From: Eubacterium sp. OM08-24
GTDB taxonomy: Bacteria > Bacillota > Clostridia > Oscillospirales > Acutalibacteraceae
DNA length: 64,000 bases
NCBI RefSeq assembly: GCF_003438075.1
Contig: NZ_QSTA01000001.1
Coordinates: 434,001-498,000, forward strand
Reading direction: 5' to 3'
Position 1 is the first letter of the stretch; each line of letters begins with the position of its first letter. This document shows positions 27,911 through 36,210 of the stretch, one piece after another. The position numbers were made by a program, and so were the translations under genes. The notes under the pieces were generated by a model. The model made no database searches, was not told the DNA's origin, and saw only the letters and a list, made by a program, of their open reading frames with translations.

Positions 27911-29831
27911 ATATGAAAAAGTTTGATATTGTAGCAATGAGATAGCATATTGCCACACCTATGGCTGTGGGCATTATAATTGAAAACATAGTCCAACCGA
28001 TACTTCCTGTTTCTTTTTTTATGGTAAGACAGGTGGTTGAGCATGGAAAATGGAAGATACACATTATTATAGTGCAGAGCGCAGTTGTAACAGTCCAGCC
28101 GTTTTGCGTGAGCAATGCAAAAAGTTCTTCGTAGCTTGCAAAATCCGTAAGAGTGCCGTTTGAAAGGTAAGACATAATTATTATGGGAATAACGGTTTCG
28201 TTAGCGGGAAAGCCAAGCAAAAACGCCATTACTATTACACCGTCAAGTCCGATGGCTTTACCGAACGGATCAAAAAATTCTGTGCAGTATGCAAGCAGTG
28301 ATTGGTCAGCAATATAAATATTTGCAAGCAGCCATATGAGAGCGCCGGCAGGTATAGCCACCACAACCGCTCTGCCCAGCACGAATAATGTGCGGTCTAA
28401 AAACGAGCTTGCTATTGTTTTTAAAATTCTCGGCTTGCGGTAGGGCGGAAGTTCCAGTGCAAATGCCGAGCGCTCACCCTTTAGCAGTGTTGTGGAGAGA
28501 ATTTTTGAAACAAACATGGTGACGGCAACCGCAAAGAGAATAAGCAAAACGAGTATAAGGGCAACGCCGACCGAGCCCGACAGCACGCAGGCACTGCCCG
28601 AAAAGAATATTGTGATTACCGCAATAAGCATTGGAAATCTGCCGTTGCATGGCATAAAGTTGTTGGTTACAGTGGCTATAAGCCGTTCTTTTGGCGATTC
28701 AATAATTCTGCAGCCTGTAACTCCGCAGGCATTACAGCCAATTCCCATAGCCATAGTCAAGCCTTGCTTGCCATGCGCTCCGCATTTAGAAAAGAATTTG
28801 TCAAGGTTAAATGCAATTCTCGGCAAATAGCCAAAGTCCTCTATTAAGGCAAACAGCGGAAAGAAAATCGCCATTGGCGGCAGCATTACCGCTACAACCC
28901 AGCTGAGAGTAGTATAAATGCCGTCTATAAAAAAGCCTTTTATAAAATCGGGAGAATTGAAAAAATCAAAGATATATACAAGACCGATTTTTATATATTC
29001 AAACATACAGCTCAGCAGTTGGCTCGGATAATTTGCTCCTACTGCTGTTATCCAAAAAAGCAGTCCGAGCAGGAGTATCATTATCGGTATTCCTGTAATT
29101 TTAGAAGTAAGTATTTTATCGAGCTTTCTCGTTTTTGCACTTATATTTTCGCCGCACTTTTTTACACAATGGCTGCAAATTTCCTTTGCCCTTGCTGATA
29201 AAATTTCTGTGTTTTGCCTGCGCTTTTCTGTGTCTGAAATATCTATGCCATCATAAAGCCGAGAAACTCGAAAGCACTTTGTCTTTTCTGTGCATACATC
29301 GAAAATTTTTTCTCTGATTTTTTCAATATCGGCTTTCTTTGTTGCGTTAGTGCTGATAACAGGTATGCCGAGGTTCAGCGAAAGCTCATCTTCATCAATG
29401 ATAAACCCGTTTTTGGCACATTCATCGCTTAGGTTAAGGCACAATACCGCCTTTTTGGCAACAGAAAGCACCTGCAAGGTAAAGGAAAGGTTGCGCTCAA
29501 GCACGCTTGAATCTATTACTATAACTGTGCAGTCAATGTCATCTCGCACAAGAAACTGCCTTGAAACATCTTCCTCGGGAGAAAAGGAAATCATAGAGTA
29601 TGTGCCGGGCAAATCTATGATTGAAAATGTTTTGTCGTTGATTTTCGTACAGCCTTTTGCATATTCAACGGTTTTTCCCGTCCAGTTGCCTGTGTGCTGT
29701 TTCATACCTGTAAGCGCATTGAAAATCGTGCTTTTGCCCACATTCGGGTTACCTGCAAGTACCACATTATAGCTTGCGTTATTGCACATATTTCCGCTTG
29801 CCTCGGTTTTACGGCTGTTTCTTGTCAGCAA
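27909..29831 (-). CDS. feoB: ferrous iron transporter FeoB
   Basis: Inner-membrane Fe2+ transporter with an N-terminal G-protein domain; 640 residues. G1 is AGNPNVGKST, G3 DLPGTYS, G4 LNLSDE; then about eight or nine membrane segments with the two Gate motifs (FPLFALIEDFGYLPR and the FPANETVIPI region). Start: a TTG at 29831 lies seven bases behind GGGAGG; the first ATG is at 29789 with a weak site. It is shorter than the second FeoB in this window and has no Cys-rich tail partner. feoA precedes it, so feoA-feoB is an operon. Confidence 0.92.
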   Translation of the reverse strand: MLTRNSRKTEASGNMCNNASYNVVLAGNPNVGKSTIFNALTGMKQHTGNWTGKTVEYAKGCTKINDKTFSIIDLPGTYSMISFSPEEDVSRQFLVRDDIDCTVIVIDSSVLERNLSFTLQVLSVAKKAVLCLNLSDECAKNGFIIDEDELSLNLGIPVISTNATKKADIEKIREKIFDVCTEKTKCFRVSRLYDGIDISDTEKRRQNTEILSARAKEICSHCVKKCGENISAKTRKLDKILTSKITGIPIMILLLGLLFWITAVGANYPSQLLSCMFEYIKIGLVYIFDFFNSPDFIKGFFIDGIYTTLSWVVAVMLPPMAIFFPLFALIEDFGYLPRIAFNLDKFFSKCGAHGKQGLTMAMGIGCNACGVTGCRIIESPKERLIATVTNNFMPCNGRFPMLIAVITIFFSGSACVLSGSVGVALILVLLILFAVAVTMFVSKILSTTLLKGERSAFALELPPYRKPRILKTIASSFLDRTLFVLGRAVVVAIPAGALIWLLANIYIADQSLLAYCTEFFDPFGKAIGLDGVIVMAFLLGFPANETVIPIIIMSYLSNGTLTDFASYEELFALLTQNGWTVTTALCTIIMCIFHFPCSTTCLTIKKETGSIGWTMFSIIMPTAIGVAICYLIATISNFFI

Positions 29832-29855
29832 GTAAAAACCTCCCAACTTTAGATT

Positions 29856-30101
29856 TTATGTGTAGCTTTGTGTAGGATGCACCGTAATTTTGGCGCAGTC
29901 GCTTTCTCTGAGCGCAATTACAGTGCCTTTTGACAGATACGCCCTCGGATCTCCGAACGGACTTTTTATAATCGGAATAATTTTTTCGCCCTCTGTTATG
30001 CCCATATCATTAATTCTGTTTTTTATGCCGTTTTCACACTCAATGCTGTCTATATAAGCCTCACAGTTCAGCGGAATTTTATTAAGAGTTGTTTTATTCA
30101 T
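29856..30101 (-). CDS. feoA: FeoA-family protein
   Basis: An 81-residue SH3-like cytoplasmic protein that helps FeoB. NRINDMGITEGEKI matches the R..DMG...G core of FeoA, followed by KSPFGDPRAYLSKGTVIALR. GGGTGAAG precedes the ATG. First gene of feoA-feoB. Confidence 0.9.
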   Translation of the reverse strand: MNKTTLNKIPLNCEAYIDSIECENGIKNRINDMGITEGEKIIPIIKSPFGDPRAYLSKGTVIALRESDCAKITVHPTQSYT

Positions 30102-30120
30102 TACTTCACCCGAATTTTAA

Positions 30121-30148
30121 GCATAGCGCCGAAAGGTGAGCGCTATGC
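30121..30148. promoter_or_regulatory. hairpin in the feoA leader
   Basis: GCATAGCGC (30121-30129) pairs perfectly with GCGCTATGC (30140-30148). It lies just upstream of the feoA start on the - strand; on the + strand it is followed after four bases by T6, so it could instead block rightward transcription toward cwlD. I cannot decide which. Confidence 0.4.
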
Positions 30149-30293
30149 CTGCTTTTTTATTAATAACAGAGTATTCAGCTAAAAGTATATAGTTACAAAT
30201 TTGCTTTTCTGCTTTTAAATTCAAATTTACTATGATATAATTGTTATAAGCAAGCCGTATTCTACATAAAAATTTTATGGGGTGTATGGCTTT

Positions 30294-30995
30294 ATGAAAA
30301 TTAAGAAAATTATTTACTTTTCAATATGTTTAGTTCTCATTTCGGCATTTGTTTGGCTGATAACTGCCGCATACTTTCGTTTGAATGTTATGACAAGCGA
30401 GGGCAATGTCGGCGATTGTAAGCACACGATTATTATTGACGCAGGTCATGGTGGTGAGGACGGCGGAGCTGTTTACGGCAATGTGGTGGAAAAGGATATT
30501 AATTTGCAGATTTCCGCAAAGCTATCCGATATGCTCACACTCTTCGGCTACAAAACCGAGCAGGTAAGAACTGAGGATAAATCTGTTTATACTCAGGGTG
30601 ATAATATCAGACAACGCAAGGTTTCCGATATGAAAAACCGCCTTTCTATGTTTAATTCAAGCACCGACAATGTTGTAATCAGTATTCATCAGAATAAATT
30701 TACCGAAAGCAAATACAGCGGAACGCAGATTTTCTATTCGCCAAACAATCCGCAGAGTGCAGACCTCGCCGAAAGCATTAGACAGTCTGTGGTAACATTA
30801 CTTCAGCCTGAAAACGAAAGAGAGTGTAAAAAGGCGGATAAAAGCATTTATCTCTTAAAAAATGCAACTGTGCCTGCTGTGATTTGCGAGTGCGGTTTTA
30901 TCTCTAACGAAAGCGAATGTGCAAAACTGCAAGACAATACCTATCAGCAAAAAATGGCTTATTCAATAGCTGTGGGATTTATGAATGTTTATTAA
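30294..30995 (+). CDS. cwlD: N-acetylmuramoyl-L-alanine amidase, CwlD type
   Basis: Zinc amidase of the Amidase_3 family, 233 residues, with one N-terminal membrane segment (IIYFSICLVLISAFVWLIT) that anchors or exports it. DAGHGGEDGG holds the first His ligand, VEKDINL the Glu, ISIHQNKF the second His, and VICECGFISN the catalytic Glu. CwlD proteins make muramic lactam in spore cortex, so this may point to sporulation ability, though vegetative amidases look similar. I prefer ATG 30294 over GTG 30282 because GGGGTG lies ten bases ahead of it. Confidence 0.88.
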   Translation: MKIKKIIYFSICLVLISAFVWLITAAYFRLNVMTSEGNVGDCKHTIIIDAGHGGEDGGAVYGNVVEKDINLQISAKLSDMLTLFGYKTEQVRTEDKSVYTQGDNIRQRKVSDMKNRLSMFNSSTDNVVISIHQNKFTESKYSGTQIFYSPNNPQSADLAESIRQSVVTLLQPENERECKKADKSIYLLKNATVPAVICECGFISNESECAKLQDNTYQQKMAYSIAVGFMNVY

Positions 30996-31007
30996 AGGAA
31001 GTTTAAT

Positions 31008-32372
31008 ATGGCAAAAATCAAAAGTGTATATATATGCTCGCAATGCGGTTACGAATCGCCTAAATGGTACGGAAAATGTCCTACCTGCGGCGAGTGGAAT
31101 ACTATGGAGGAAGAAATCAAGGAGAGCGTAAAGACCGCTCCTGCCGTAAAAAGAAAGGTAACTTCGGCTGTTTCTGCTCCGTATTCAATTACTGAAATCA
31201 CTACCGAAAACGAACACCGTTACGATACAGGCTGCGGCGAGCTGAACCGAGTGCTTGGCGGCGGAATTGTAAAAGGAAGTCTTATTTTACTTGGCGGTGA
31301 CCCCGGTATAGGCAAATCAACCGTACTTTTGCAAATATGCCAATATCTCGGCAATTCTATGAAAGTATTATATGTGTCGGGCGAGGAATCGCAAAGACAG
31401 CTAAAGCTGAGAGCAAACCGACTCGGCGTAAATTCTCCTAATCTGTATGTAATGACCGAAACAGATGTAGAAATTGTTTGTGAACAGATAAGAGCCGAAA
31501 AGCCCGACATTGTAATGATTGACTCAATTCAGACAATGAATCTTACCGAGTTAAGCTCGTCACCCGGCAGTGTAACGCAGGTAAGAGAGTCGACAAACTG
31601 CCTTATGCGCACCGCAAAGTCGCTTGATATTCCAATGTTTGTTGTAGGTCATGTAAACAAAGAGGGTTCAATCGCAGGCCCTAAGGTGCTTGAACATATT
31701 GTAGATACCGTATTGCATTTTGAGGGCGACAAGCAGATGTCTTGCAGAATTTTGCGAGCTGTTAAAAACAGATATGGCTCAACCAACGAAATCGGTGTGT
31801 TTGAAATGACCGATACAGGACTTGTAGAAGTGCCAAATCCATCTGTAATGCTGCTTTCAGGCAGACCAAAGGGAGTGTCGGGTACTTGTGTAACCTGCAC
31901 TATTGAGGGTTCTCGACCAATTCTTGCCGAGGTGCAGGGACTTGCAACTCAGAGCGGCTACGGCAACGCTCGCAGAATGGCAACAGGCTTTGACTACAAC
32001 AGACTTTCACTTTTGCTTGCCGTACTTGAAAAAAGGGCAGGGTACTATTTTTCTAATAACGATGCGTACATAAACATTGTCGGCGGTTTGAGAATAGACG
32101 AGCCTGCCATTGACCTTGCGGTTGCAATGGCGCTTATCAGCAGTCTTAAAGATGTACCGATTGCCGAAAATGTTGTTGTATTTGGCGAAATCGGACTTGC
32201 AGGTGAAATCAGAGCGGTTTCTCAGGCACAACTCAGAGTAAACGAGGCGGTAAGGCTCGGATTTACAAAAATTATTTTGCCGTATCACAACATAAAGGCT
32301 GTAAAATGTGATGGGGCAGAGCTTGTCGGCGTAAAAAATATAAGACAGGCTTTTGAGGCTGTCAGCATATGA
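31008..32372 (+). CDS. radA: DNA repair protein RadA
   Basis: RecA-like ATPase that helps branch migration in recombination; 454 residues. N-terminal zinc finger CSQCGYESPKWYGKCPTC, Walker A GGDPGIGKST, Walker B VMIDSIQT, the RadA-specific KNRYGSTNE motif, and a C-terminal Lon-like P domain (GGLRIDEPAIDLAVAMALIS). It follows cwlD after 12 bases and overlaps the next gene by four. Confidence 0.95.
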   Translation: MAKIKSVYICSQCGYESPKWYGKCPTCGEWNTMEEEIKESVKTAPAVKRKVTSAVSAPYSITEITTENEHRYDTGCGELNRVLGGGIVKGSLILLGGDPGIGKSTVLLQICQYLGNSMKVLYVSGEESQRQLKLRANRLGVNSPNLYVMTETDVEIVCEQIRAEKPDIVMIDSIQTMNLTELSSSPGSVTQVRESTNCLMRTAKSLDIPMFVVGHVNKEGSIAGPKVLEHIVDTVLHFEGDKQMSCRILRAVKNRYGSTNEIGVFEMTDTGLVEVPNPSVMLLSGRPKGVSGTCVTCTIEGSRPILAEVQGLATQSGYGNARRMATGFDYNRLSLLLAVLEKRAGYYFSNNDAYINIVGGLRIDEPAIDLAVAMALISSLKDVPIAENVVVFGEIGLAGEIRAVSQAQLRVNEAVRLGFTKIILPYHNIKAVKCDGAELVGVKNIRQAFEAVSI

Positions 32373-33067
32373 GTTATGTTGTTATGTCGGACGAATATCC
32401 AAAGCTATGCAGTGCGATTGAAAGTTACGGATATAATATAATTTCCTCTGATAAAATTTTAAAATTCAATACTCCGGAGCAAAGGCATATTGATATGCAG
32501 TTGCTAATGATAGAAAATAACATTTTTTTATTACGGGAATGTATATCGTTAAGAAAAAACCTTGAGAATAAAGGATACAATATAATTCCTTGTGAGAATA
32601 ATATTAAAGGCAAATATCCCGATTGTGTAGCGCTGAATTGCCTGTATTTGGACGGAAAATTATACGGCAGGGAAGATGTTATAGATATTTCCGTAAAAAA
32701 TTATTGCAAGAAAAACAGCATTGAAATTGTTAATGTAAAGCAAGGCTACACTCGATGCTCTACGGCTGTTATATGCAAAAGCAGCGCAATTACAGCCGAC
32801 AACACAATTTATAATGCTCTGACAAAAAGCGGAGTTGATGTGCTGAAGATTGAAAGCGGAAATATAAGACTTGACGGGTACGATTACGGATTTATCGGCG
32901 GCGCTTGCACAATGCTTGATAAAGACACTTTGGCGTTTTTCGGTGATATAAAAACACACCCGAATTTCCGAGAAATCGAGAAGTTTTGTATAATTCATAA
33001 TGTAAAAATTATTAATTTAATAGAAAATGCACCGCTTATAGATATAGGCGGTGCATTGAGAATATAA
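32369..33067 (+). CDS. DUF6873-like protein, possible amidinotransferase fold
   Basis: A 232-residue cytoplasmic protein translationally coupled to radA (ATGA overlap). GYTRCSTAVICKSSAITAD and SGNIRLDGYDYGFIGGA recall guanidine-modifying (arginine deiminase-type) folds, and I believe it belongs to the DUF6873 'GME fold' group; no activity is known to me and I do not assert one. Coupling to radA in Clostridia suggests a conserved housekeeping link. Terminator follows. Confidence 0.65.
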   Translation: MSYVVMSDEYPKLCSAIESYGYNIISSDKILKFNTPEQRHIDMQLLMIENNIFLLRECISLRKNLENKGYNIIPCENNIKGKYPDCVALNCLYLDGKLYGREDVIDISVKNYCKKNSIEIVNVKQGYTRCSTAVICKSSAITADNTIYNALTKSGVDVLKIESGNIRLDGYDYGFIGGACTMLDKDTLAFFGDIKTHPNFREIEKFCIIHNVKIINLIENAPLIDIGGALRI

Positions 33068-33097
33068 ATGACTTTGTATAACAAGGTCATTTTTTTA
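33066..33097 (+). terminator. terminator after the radA operon
   Basis: AAATGAC-TTGT pairs with ACAA-GTCATTT around ATA, followed by T7. Confidence 0.75.
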
Positions 33098-33276
33098 CTT
33101 CTGCCACTACTGCGTCATCAATAAACCAAGTGCCGAGTCTCATAGGAAAGCCGTTCGTACACGCATTTATCAATATTTGTGATTAAATACTGTCTAAAGG
33201 AATAATATTACTATAAATAACGGTGAAAATAATATTTTATTTTCAATAATTAAGGAAAATAATATTAATCGACAAT

Positions 33277-34284
33277 TTAATTTTTTTCGCCGTTTTCTGT
33301 TTTCTTGTTTGCCTTTGGCTTAACATTTGATAACGGATTTTTTTCGGCGGCATTTTTCATTTGCTCGGAGCTTAGGTGGGTGTAAATCTCGGTTGTGCCA
33401 AGGTTTTCGTGACCGAGTACATCTTTAAGCACTCGTATGTCAACTCCGCCGTACTGATACATAAGCGTTGCGGCAGTGTGCCTGAGCTTATGACAGGAAT
33501 ATCCCTGAGCATTAAGTCCGATTTTTTCAAGATATTTATACACCATAGCCTGAATGGTTTTAACACTCATTCTGCGGTGGTTTCGGCTGATAAACAGTGC
33601 ATACTTGTCTTTGACACCGTCAACAGGTCGCACACGCATATAGTTTTGAATAGCAGATACGCAGGCAGAATTGAGATAAATAACTCGTTCTTTGTTGCCT
33701 TTGCCGACAACCCTCAGGGTGTTGTCCTGACGAATATCAGTATAATTTAAAGATGCCATTTCAGACACACGCAATCCGCAATTTAAAAACAGGGTTAATA
33801 TGCAATAATCACGCTCTTTATAATCGCCGTCAACGGCATTTAGCAGTTCAAGACTTTGCTCAAGTGTAAGATATTTTGGCAAAGCTTTTTTCTTTTTCGG
33901 AACTTCAAGCTGTTCGACGGGATTTGTGCTTAAAGCGCATTTTTTAGTAGTCAGATAATTAAAATAGCCTTTAAGACTTGAGCATTTGCGAGCTCGTGTA
34001 ACATTTTGATTGTTGCGCTCACGCTGAATATAATTCATAAATTCGTATGCGTCATTGAGCGTAACGGTTTTCACAAGCTCAAGATCTACATCGGCTATTG
34101 AAATACTTTCAAATTCCGCATCCTCAGGCACAAGTCCACGCTGTAACTTTATAAATCTGAAAAATGTACGCAAATCTATGTAGTATTCATCAACGGTCTT
34201 TTGAGATTTACCTTTGACCGTCTGCATATAAAATAAGTAATCCTTGATGATCTGCGGTGCGTCATCAATAAAAGAAACTCCCAT
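33277..34284 (-). CDS. tyrosine recombinase, XerC/XerD type
   Basis: A 335-residue site-specific recombinase. N-terminal SAM-like core-binding domain (about 8-120) and catalytic domain with the full set: Arg172 (CGLRVSEM), Lys195 (GKGNKER), His265 and Arg268 (HKLRHT), His292 (GHENL) and Tyr301 (EIYTH). The length and closeness to Xer proteins rather than phage integrases, and the absence of an excisionase, suggest chromosome dimer resolution; a mobile-element role is the alternative. A dif-like palindrome lies 20 bases upstream of its start. Confidence 0.93.
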   Translation of the reverse strand: MGVSFIDDAPQIIKDYLFYMQTVKGKSQKTVDEYYIDLRTFFRFIKLQRGLVPEDAEFESISIADVDLELVKTVTLNDAYEFMNYIQRERNNQNVTRARKCSSLKGYFNYLTTKKCALSTNPVEQLEVPKKKKALPKYLTLEQSLELLNAVDGDYKERDYCILTLFLNCGLRVSEMASLNYTDIRQDNTLRVVGKGNKERVIYLNSACVSAIQNYMRVRPVDGVKDKYALFISRNHRRMSVKTIQAMVYKYLEKIGLNAQGYSCHKLRHTAATLMYQYGGVDIRVLKDVLGHENLGTTEIYTHLSSEQMKNAAEKNPLSNVKPKANKKTENGEKN

Positions 34285-34303
34285 GTGCCATTTACTCCTC
34301 GCC

Positions 34304-34337
34304 TCAACTATACAAAATATGCCTTTTGTATAGTTGA
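34304..34337. promoter_or_regulatory. perfect palindrome, dif-like recombination site or operator
   Basis: Two perfect 14-base arms, TCAACTATACAAAA and its complement, around the 6-base core TATGCC. Inner 11-base arms ACTATACAAAA and TTTTGTATAGT with a 6-base centre have the geometry of a Xer dif site (11-6-11). It lies just ahead of the Xer-type gene. It could also be an operator for that gene. Confidence 0.55.
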
Positions 34338-34718
34338 CTATATCTTAATTCAAGGGTAGAGTTGGATTGAAATGCCTCTACCTTTCTGAGTGATTATTAT
34401 AAAAGATTATTACAACCTGCTAATGCAATTTGCTTAATTAAAATATTTATCATATTAATTTTATTTCAGCCTGCAATTATAAAATTATAATTAAATCTAT
34501 GGTTGATTAAATTATTTTTCTTTTTACAAATTTGCAATCAATAAAACATTTTACTTTACGGTATATAATTTCGGTTTTAATATCTAAAATGAAATTAAAT
34601 TAAATAGTATGAATTATTACTTACTCTTTATTATATCATATGGCATATAAAATGCCAAATAATTTTAATTATTGAATTTTTGCAAATAAATAAAATTATT
34701 TAAATTCAACTAATATTA
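34338..34718. other. AT-rich gene-free stretch
   Basis: About 380 bases of very AT-rich DNA with no supportable frame, RNA or repeat. Its right end leads into a consensus promoter. Confidence 0.5.
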
Positions 34719-34746
34719 TTGACATCAAACAAAAAAACAGTATAAT
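34719..34746 (+). promoter_or_regulatory. promoter of the AT-rich membrane gene
   Basis: TTGACA (34719-34724), a 16-base spacer, TATAAT (34741-34746). Confidence 0.75.
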
Positions 34747-34801
34747 AATTTTAGACAAACATTATTAATTTGAAACAAAATAATTAAATGAGTTGATTTT
34801 T

Positions 34802-35233
34802 ATGTATGTGGACTTAATTTTATATTTAATACCTTTTTGTTTTGCAGTTCTGTTTTTGCAGACTTTCATTAAGGTTTTATTAGCAAGATGTGTGAACAAA
34901 ATCATATATAAAGAAAAAATAATTGATAAAGAAATTAGAAATAAATTTTACCGCAATTGCTTAATTGCCTATCTCTTAGCTTTATTTGGTGGAGTAATTT
35001 ATATTGTTATACAACTATTGATTGATAGCTCATCAGATTTTTCAAGCGTTTTGAATCAAAATATTTTTAATTTTAGTATTATTTTAATTGCTACACCGTT
35101 AATCTGTTTGTTTTTTGATTGTTTCACTATATTCAGAAATTCAGAGCTTACTAAAACACAAAAAATTATCACTTTGATTATTTTTGTTTTTGTAACGATT
35201 CCGTTTCCGCTTTTGGTTTGTTCAACTGTATAA
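34802..35233 (+). CDS. hypothetical four-helix membrane protein
   Basis: A 143-residue protein I do not recognise, with hydrophobic segments near residues 3-28, 54-75, 90-109 and 121-140, and Ile/Phe-rich composition. Base composition is much more AT-rich than neighbours, and it lies between the recombinase and an IS remnant, so it is probably accessory DNA. The ATG at 34802 follows GAGTTGATTTTT; a TTG three codons earlier is possible. It has its own consensus promoter. Confidence 0.6.
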   Translation: MYVDLILYLIPFCFAVLFLQTFIKVLLARCVNKIIYKEKIIDKEIRNKFYRNCLIAYLLALFGGVIYIVIQLLIDSSSDFSSVLNQNIFNFSIILIATPLICLFFDCFTIFRNSELTKTQKIITLIIFVFVTIPFPLLVCSTV

Positions 35234-35286
35234 AATCTCTTAGATGCCTAATATAAGATTTATAACAAAAACAAGCGACAGTTATA

Positions 35287-35600
35287 TTGAAATGACCCCA
35301 TAAAGAAAGCGACTAAGAGAGATCTTGGTCGCTTTTGTTATGCAGCTTTGTGTCTGTAATCTACAGGAGATAGTCCATCAAGCTTAAGCTTGATACGCTT
35401 GTTGTTGTACCATTCTATATATTCCGTAAGTTCCGAGATAAAATGCTCAACGGACATAAATTCTTGCAGATACAGCAATTCTGTTTTTAATAAACCGAAA
35501 AAGTTTTCAGCACAAGCGTTGTCAAGACAGTTGCCCTTTCGTGACATACTTTGCCTGATACCCTTGTCCGCAAGCATTTTCTGATAACGCTTATTTAGAT
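35287..35600 (-). mobile_element. IS3-family insertion sequence remnant
   Basis: Only the transposase 3' end and the right terminus remain. TGACCCCATAAAGAAAGCGA at 35292-35311 looks like the terminal inverted repeat of the IS150/IS3 type; no matching left end is present beyond 35600. The hairpin at about 35307-35336 (AAGCGAC / GTCGCTT) may end transcription. Confidence 0.75.
35338..35596 (-). pseudogene. truncated IS3-family transposase (orfB C-terminus)
   Basis: About 85 codons remain: KMLADKGIRQSMSRKGNCLDNACAENFFGLLK-type sequence holds the third acid (Glu) of the DDE triad in AENFFGLLKTEL, followed by the usual HFISELTEYIEWYNNKRIK and SPVDYR end. The first two acids and the whole orfA are gone, so it cannot transpose. 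Confidence 0.85.
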
Positions 35601-35633
35601 AATTAGTAAAAATGTGGACATAATCCTACAAAA

Positions 35634-35674
35634 GACAAAAAATAAGAACCGCAACAATAGTTACGGTTCTTATT
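35634..35674 (-). terminator. terminator of the tRNA-Ser transcript
   Basis: AATAAGAACCG pairs with CGGTTCTTATT, followed on the - strand by T6; directly after tRNA-Ser(GCT). Confidence 0.78.
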
Positions 35675-35764
35675 TGGCGGAGGACAAGGGATTTGAACCC
35701 TCGCGCCGCGTTAGCGACCTACTCCCTTAGCAGGGGAGCCTCTTAACCACTTGAGTAATCCTCC
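35675..35764 (-). tRNA. tRNA-Ser (anticodon GCT)
   Basis: 90 bases including encoded CCA. Acceptor GGAGGAT pairs with GTCCTCC; the anticodon loop reads CTGCTAA; a long variable arm (GTAGGTCGC...GCG) marks a class II tRNA; T loop GGTTCAAATCC. Reads AGC/AGT codons. Lies 42 bases downstream of tRNA-Ser(TGA). Confidence 0.95.
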
Positions 35765-35806
35765 GTGTAGTTAAACTACAAAAAATTATTTAAAAAATTA
35801 AATAAA

Positions 35807-35895
35807 TGGCGGAGAGAAAGGGATTCGAACCCTTGGTCCCTTGCGGGATCACTAGTTTTCAAGACTAGCTCCTTAAACCACTCGGACATCTCTCC
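35807..35895 (-). tRNA. tRNA-Ser (anticodon TGA), copy 1
   Basis: 89 bases including CCA, acceptor GGAGAGA/TCTCTCC, anticodon loop CTTGAAA, long variable arm. Sequence identical to the copy at 36028-36116. Probably cotranscribed with tRNA-Ser(GCT). Confidence 0.95.
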
Positions 35896-35927
35896 ATATA
35901 AGCTGTTATCACAACTCAACGATATTT

Positions 35928-35956
35928 ATTATATCACTTTGTGATACATTTGTCAA
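35928..35956 (-). promoter_or_regulatory. promoter of tRNA-Ser(TGA) copy 1
   Basis: On the - strand: TTGACA (35951-35956), a 17-base spacer, TATAAT (35928-35933); full consensus. Confidence 0.78.
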
Positions 35957-36027
35957 CAGTTATCTTAAAATTTTATATAAATTTATTTTAACTGTTATAT
36001 AAAGCGATAAGAAAATCGGCAATCAAG

Positions 36028-36116
36028 TGGCGGAGAGAAAGGGATTCGAACCCTTGGTCCCTTGCGGGATCACTAGTTTTCAAGACTAGCTCCTTAAACC
36101 ACTCGGACATCTCTCC
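36028..36116 (-). tRNA. tRNA-Ser (anticodon TGA), copy 2
   Basis: Identical to copy 1 over 89 bases. It is flanked by AATCGGCAAT (36014-36023) and ATTGCCGATT (36118-36127), which would pair in the precursor and may help processing. Confidence 0.95.
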
Positions 36117-36147
36117 GTATTGCCGATTATCTTACGCAACGATATAT

Positions 36148-36176
36148 TTTATACCATTTTTTCAGCCGTTTGTCAA
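36148..36176 (-). promoter_or_regulatory. promoter of tRNA-Ser(TGA) copy 2
   Basis: On the - strand: TTGACA (36171-36176), a 17-base spacer, TATAAA (36148-36153). Confidence 0.75.
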
Positions 36177-36210
36177 GTTTATTTTGAAAATTTTTCAAAA
36201 TTTCGCAAAA

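Noticed and set aside
33087..33182. Short - strand frame reading GFPMRLGTWFIDDAVVAEVKK just before the recombinase
   Set aside because: About 30 codons, no start signal, an in-frame stop just upstream and partly inside the radA operon terminator; it may be a gene scrap but I cannot name it.
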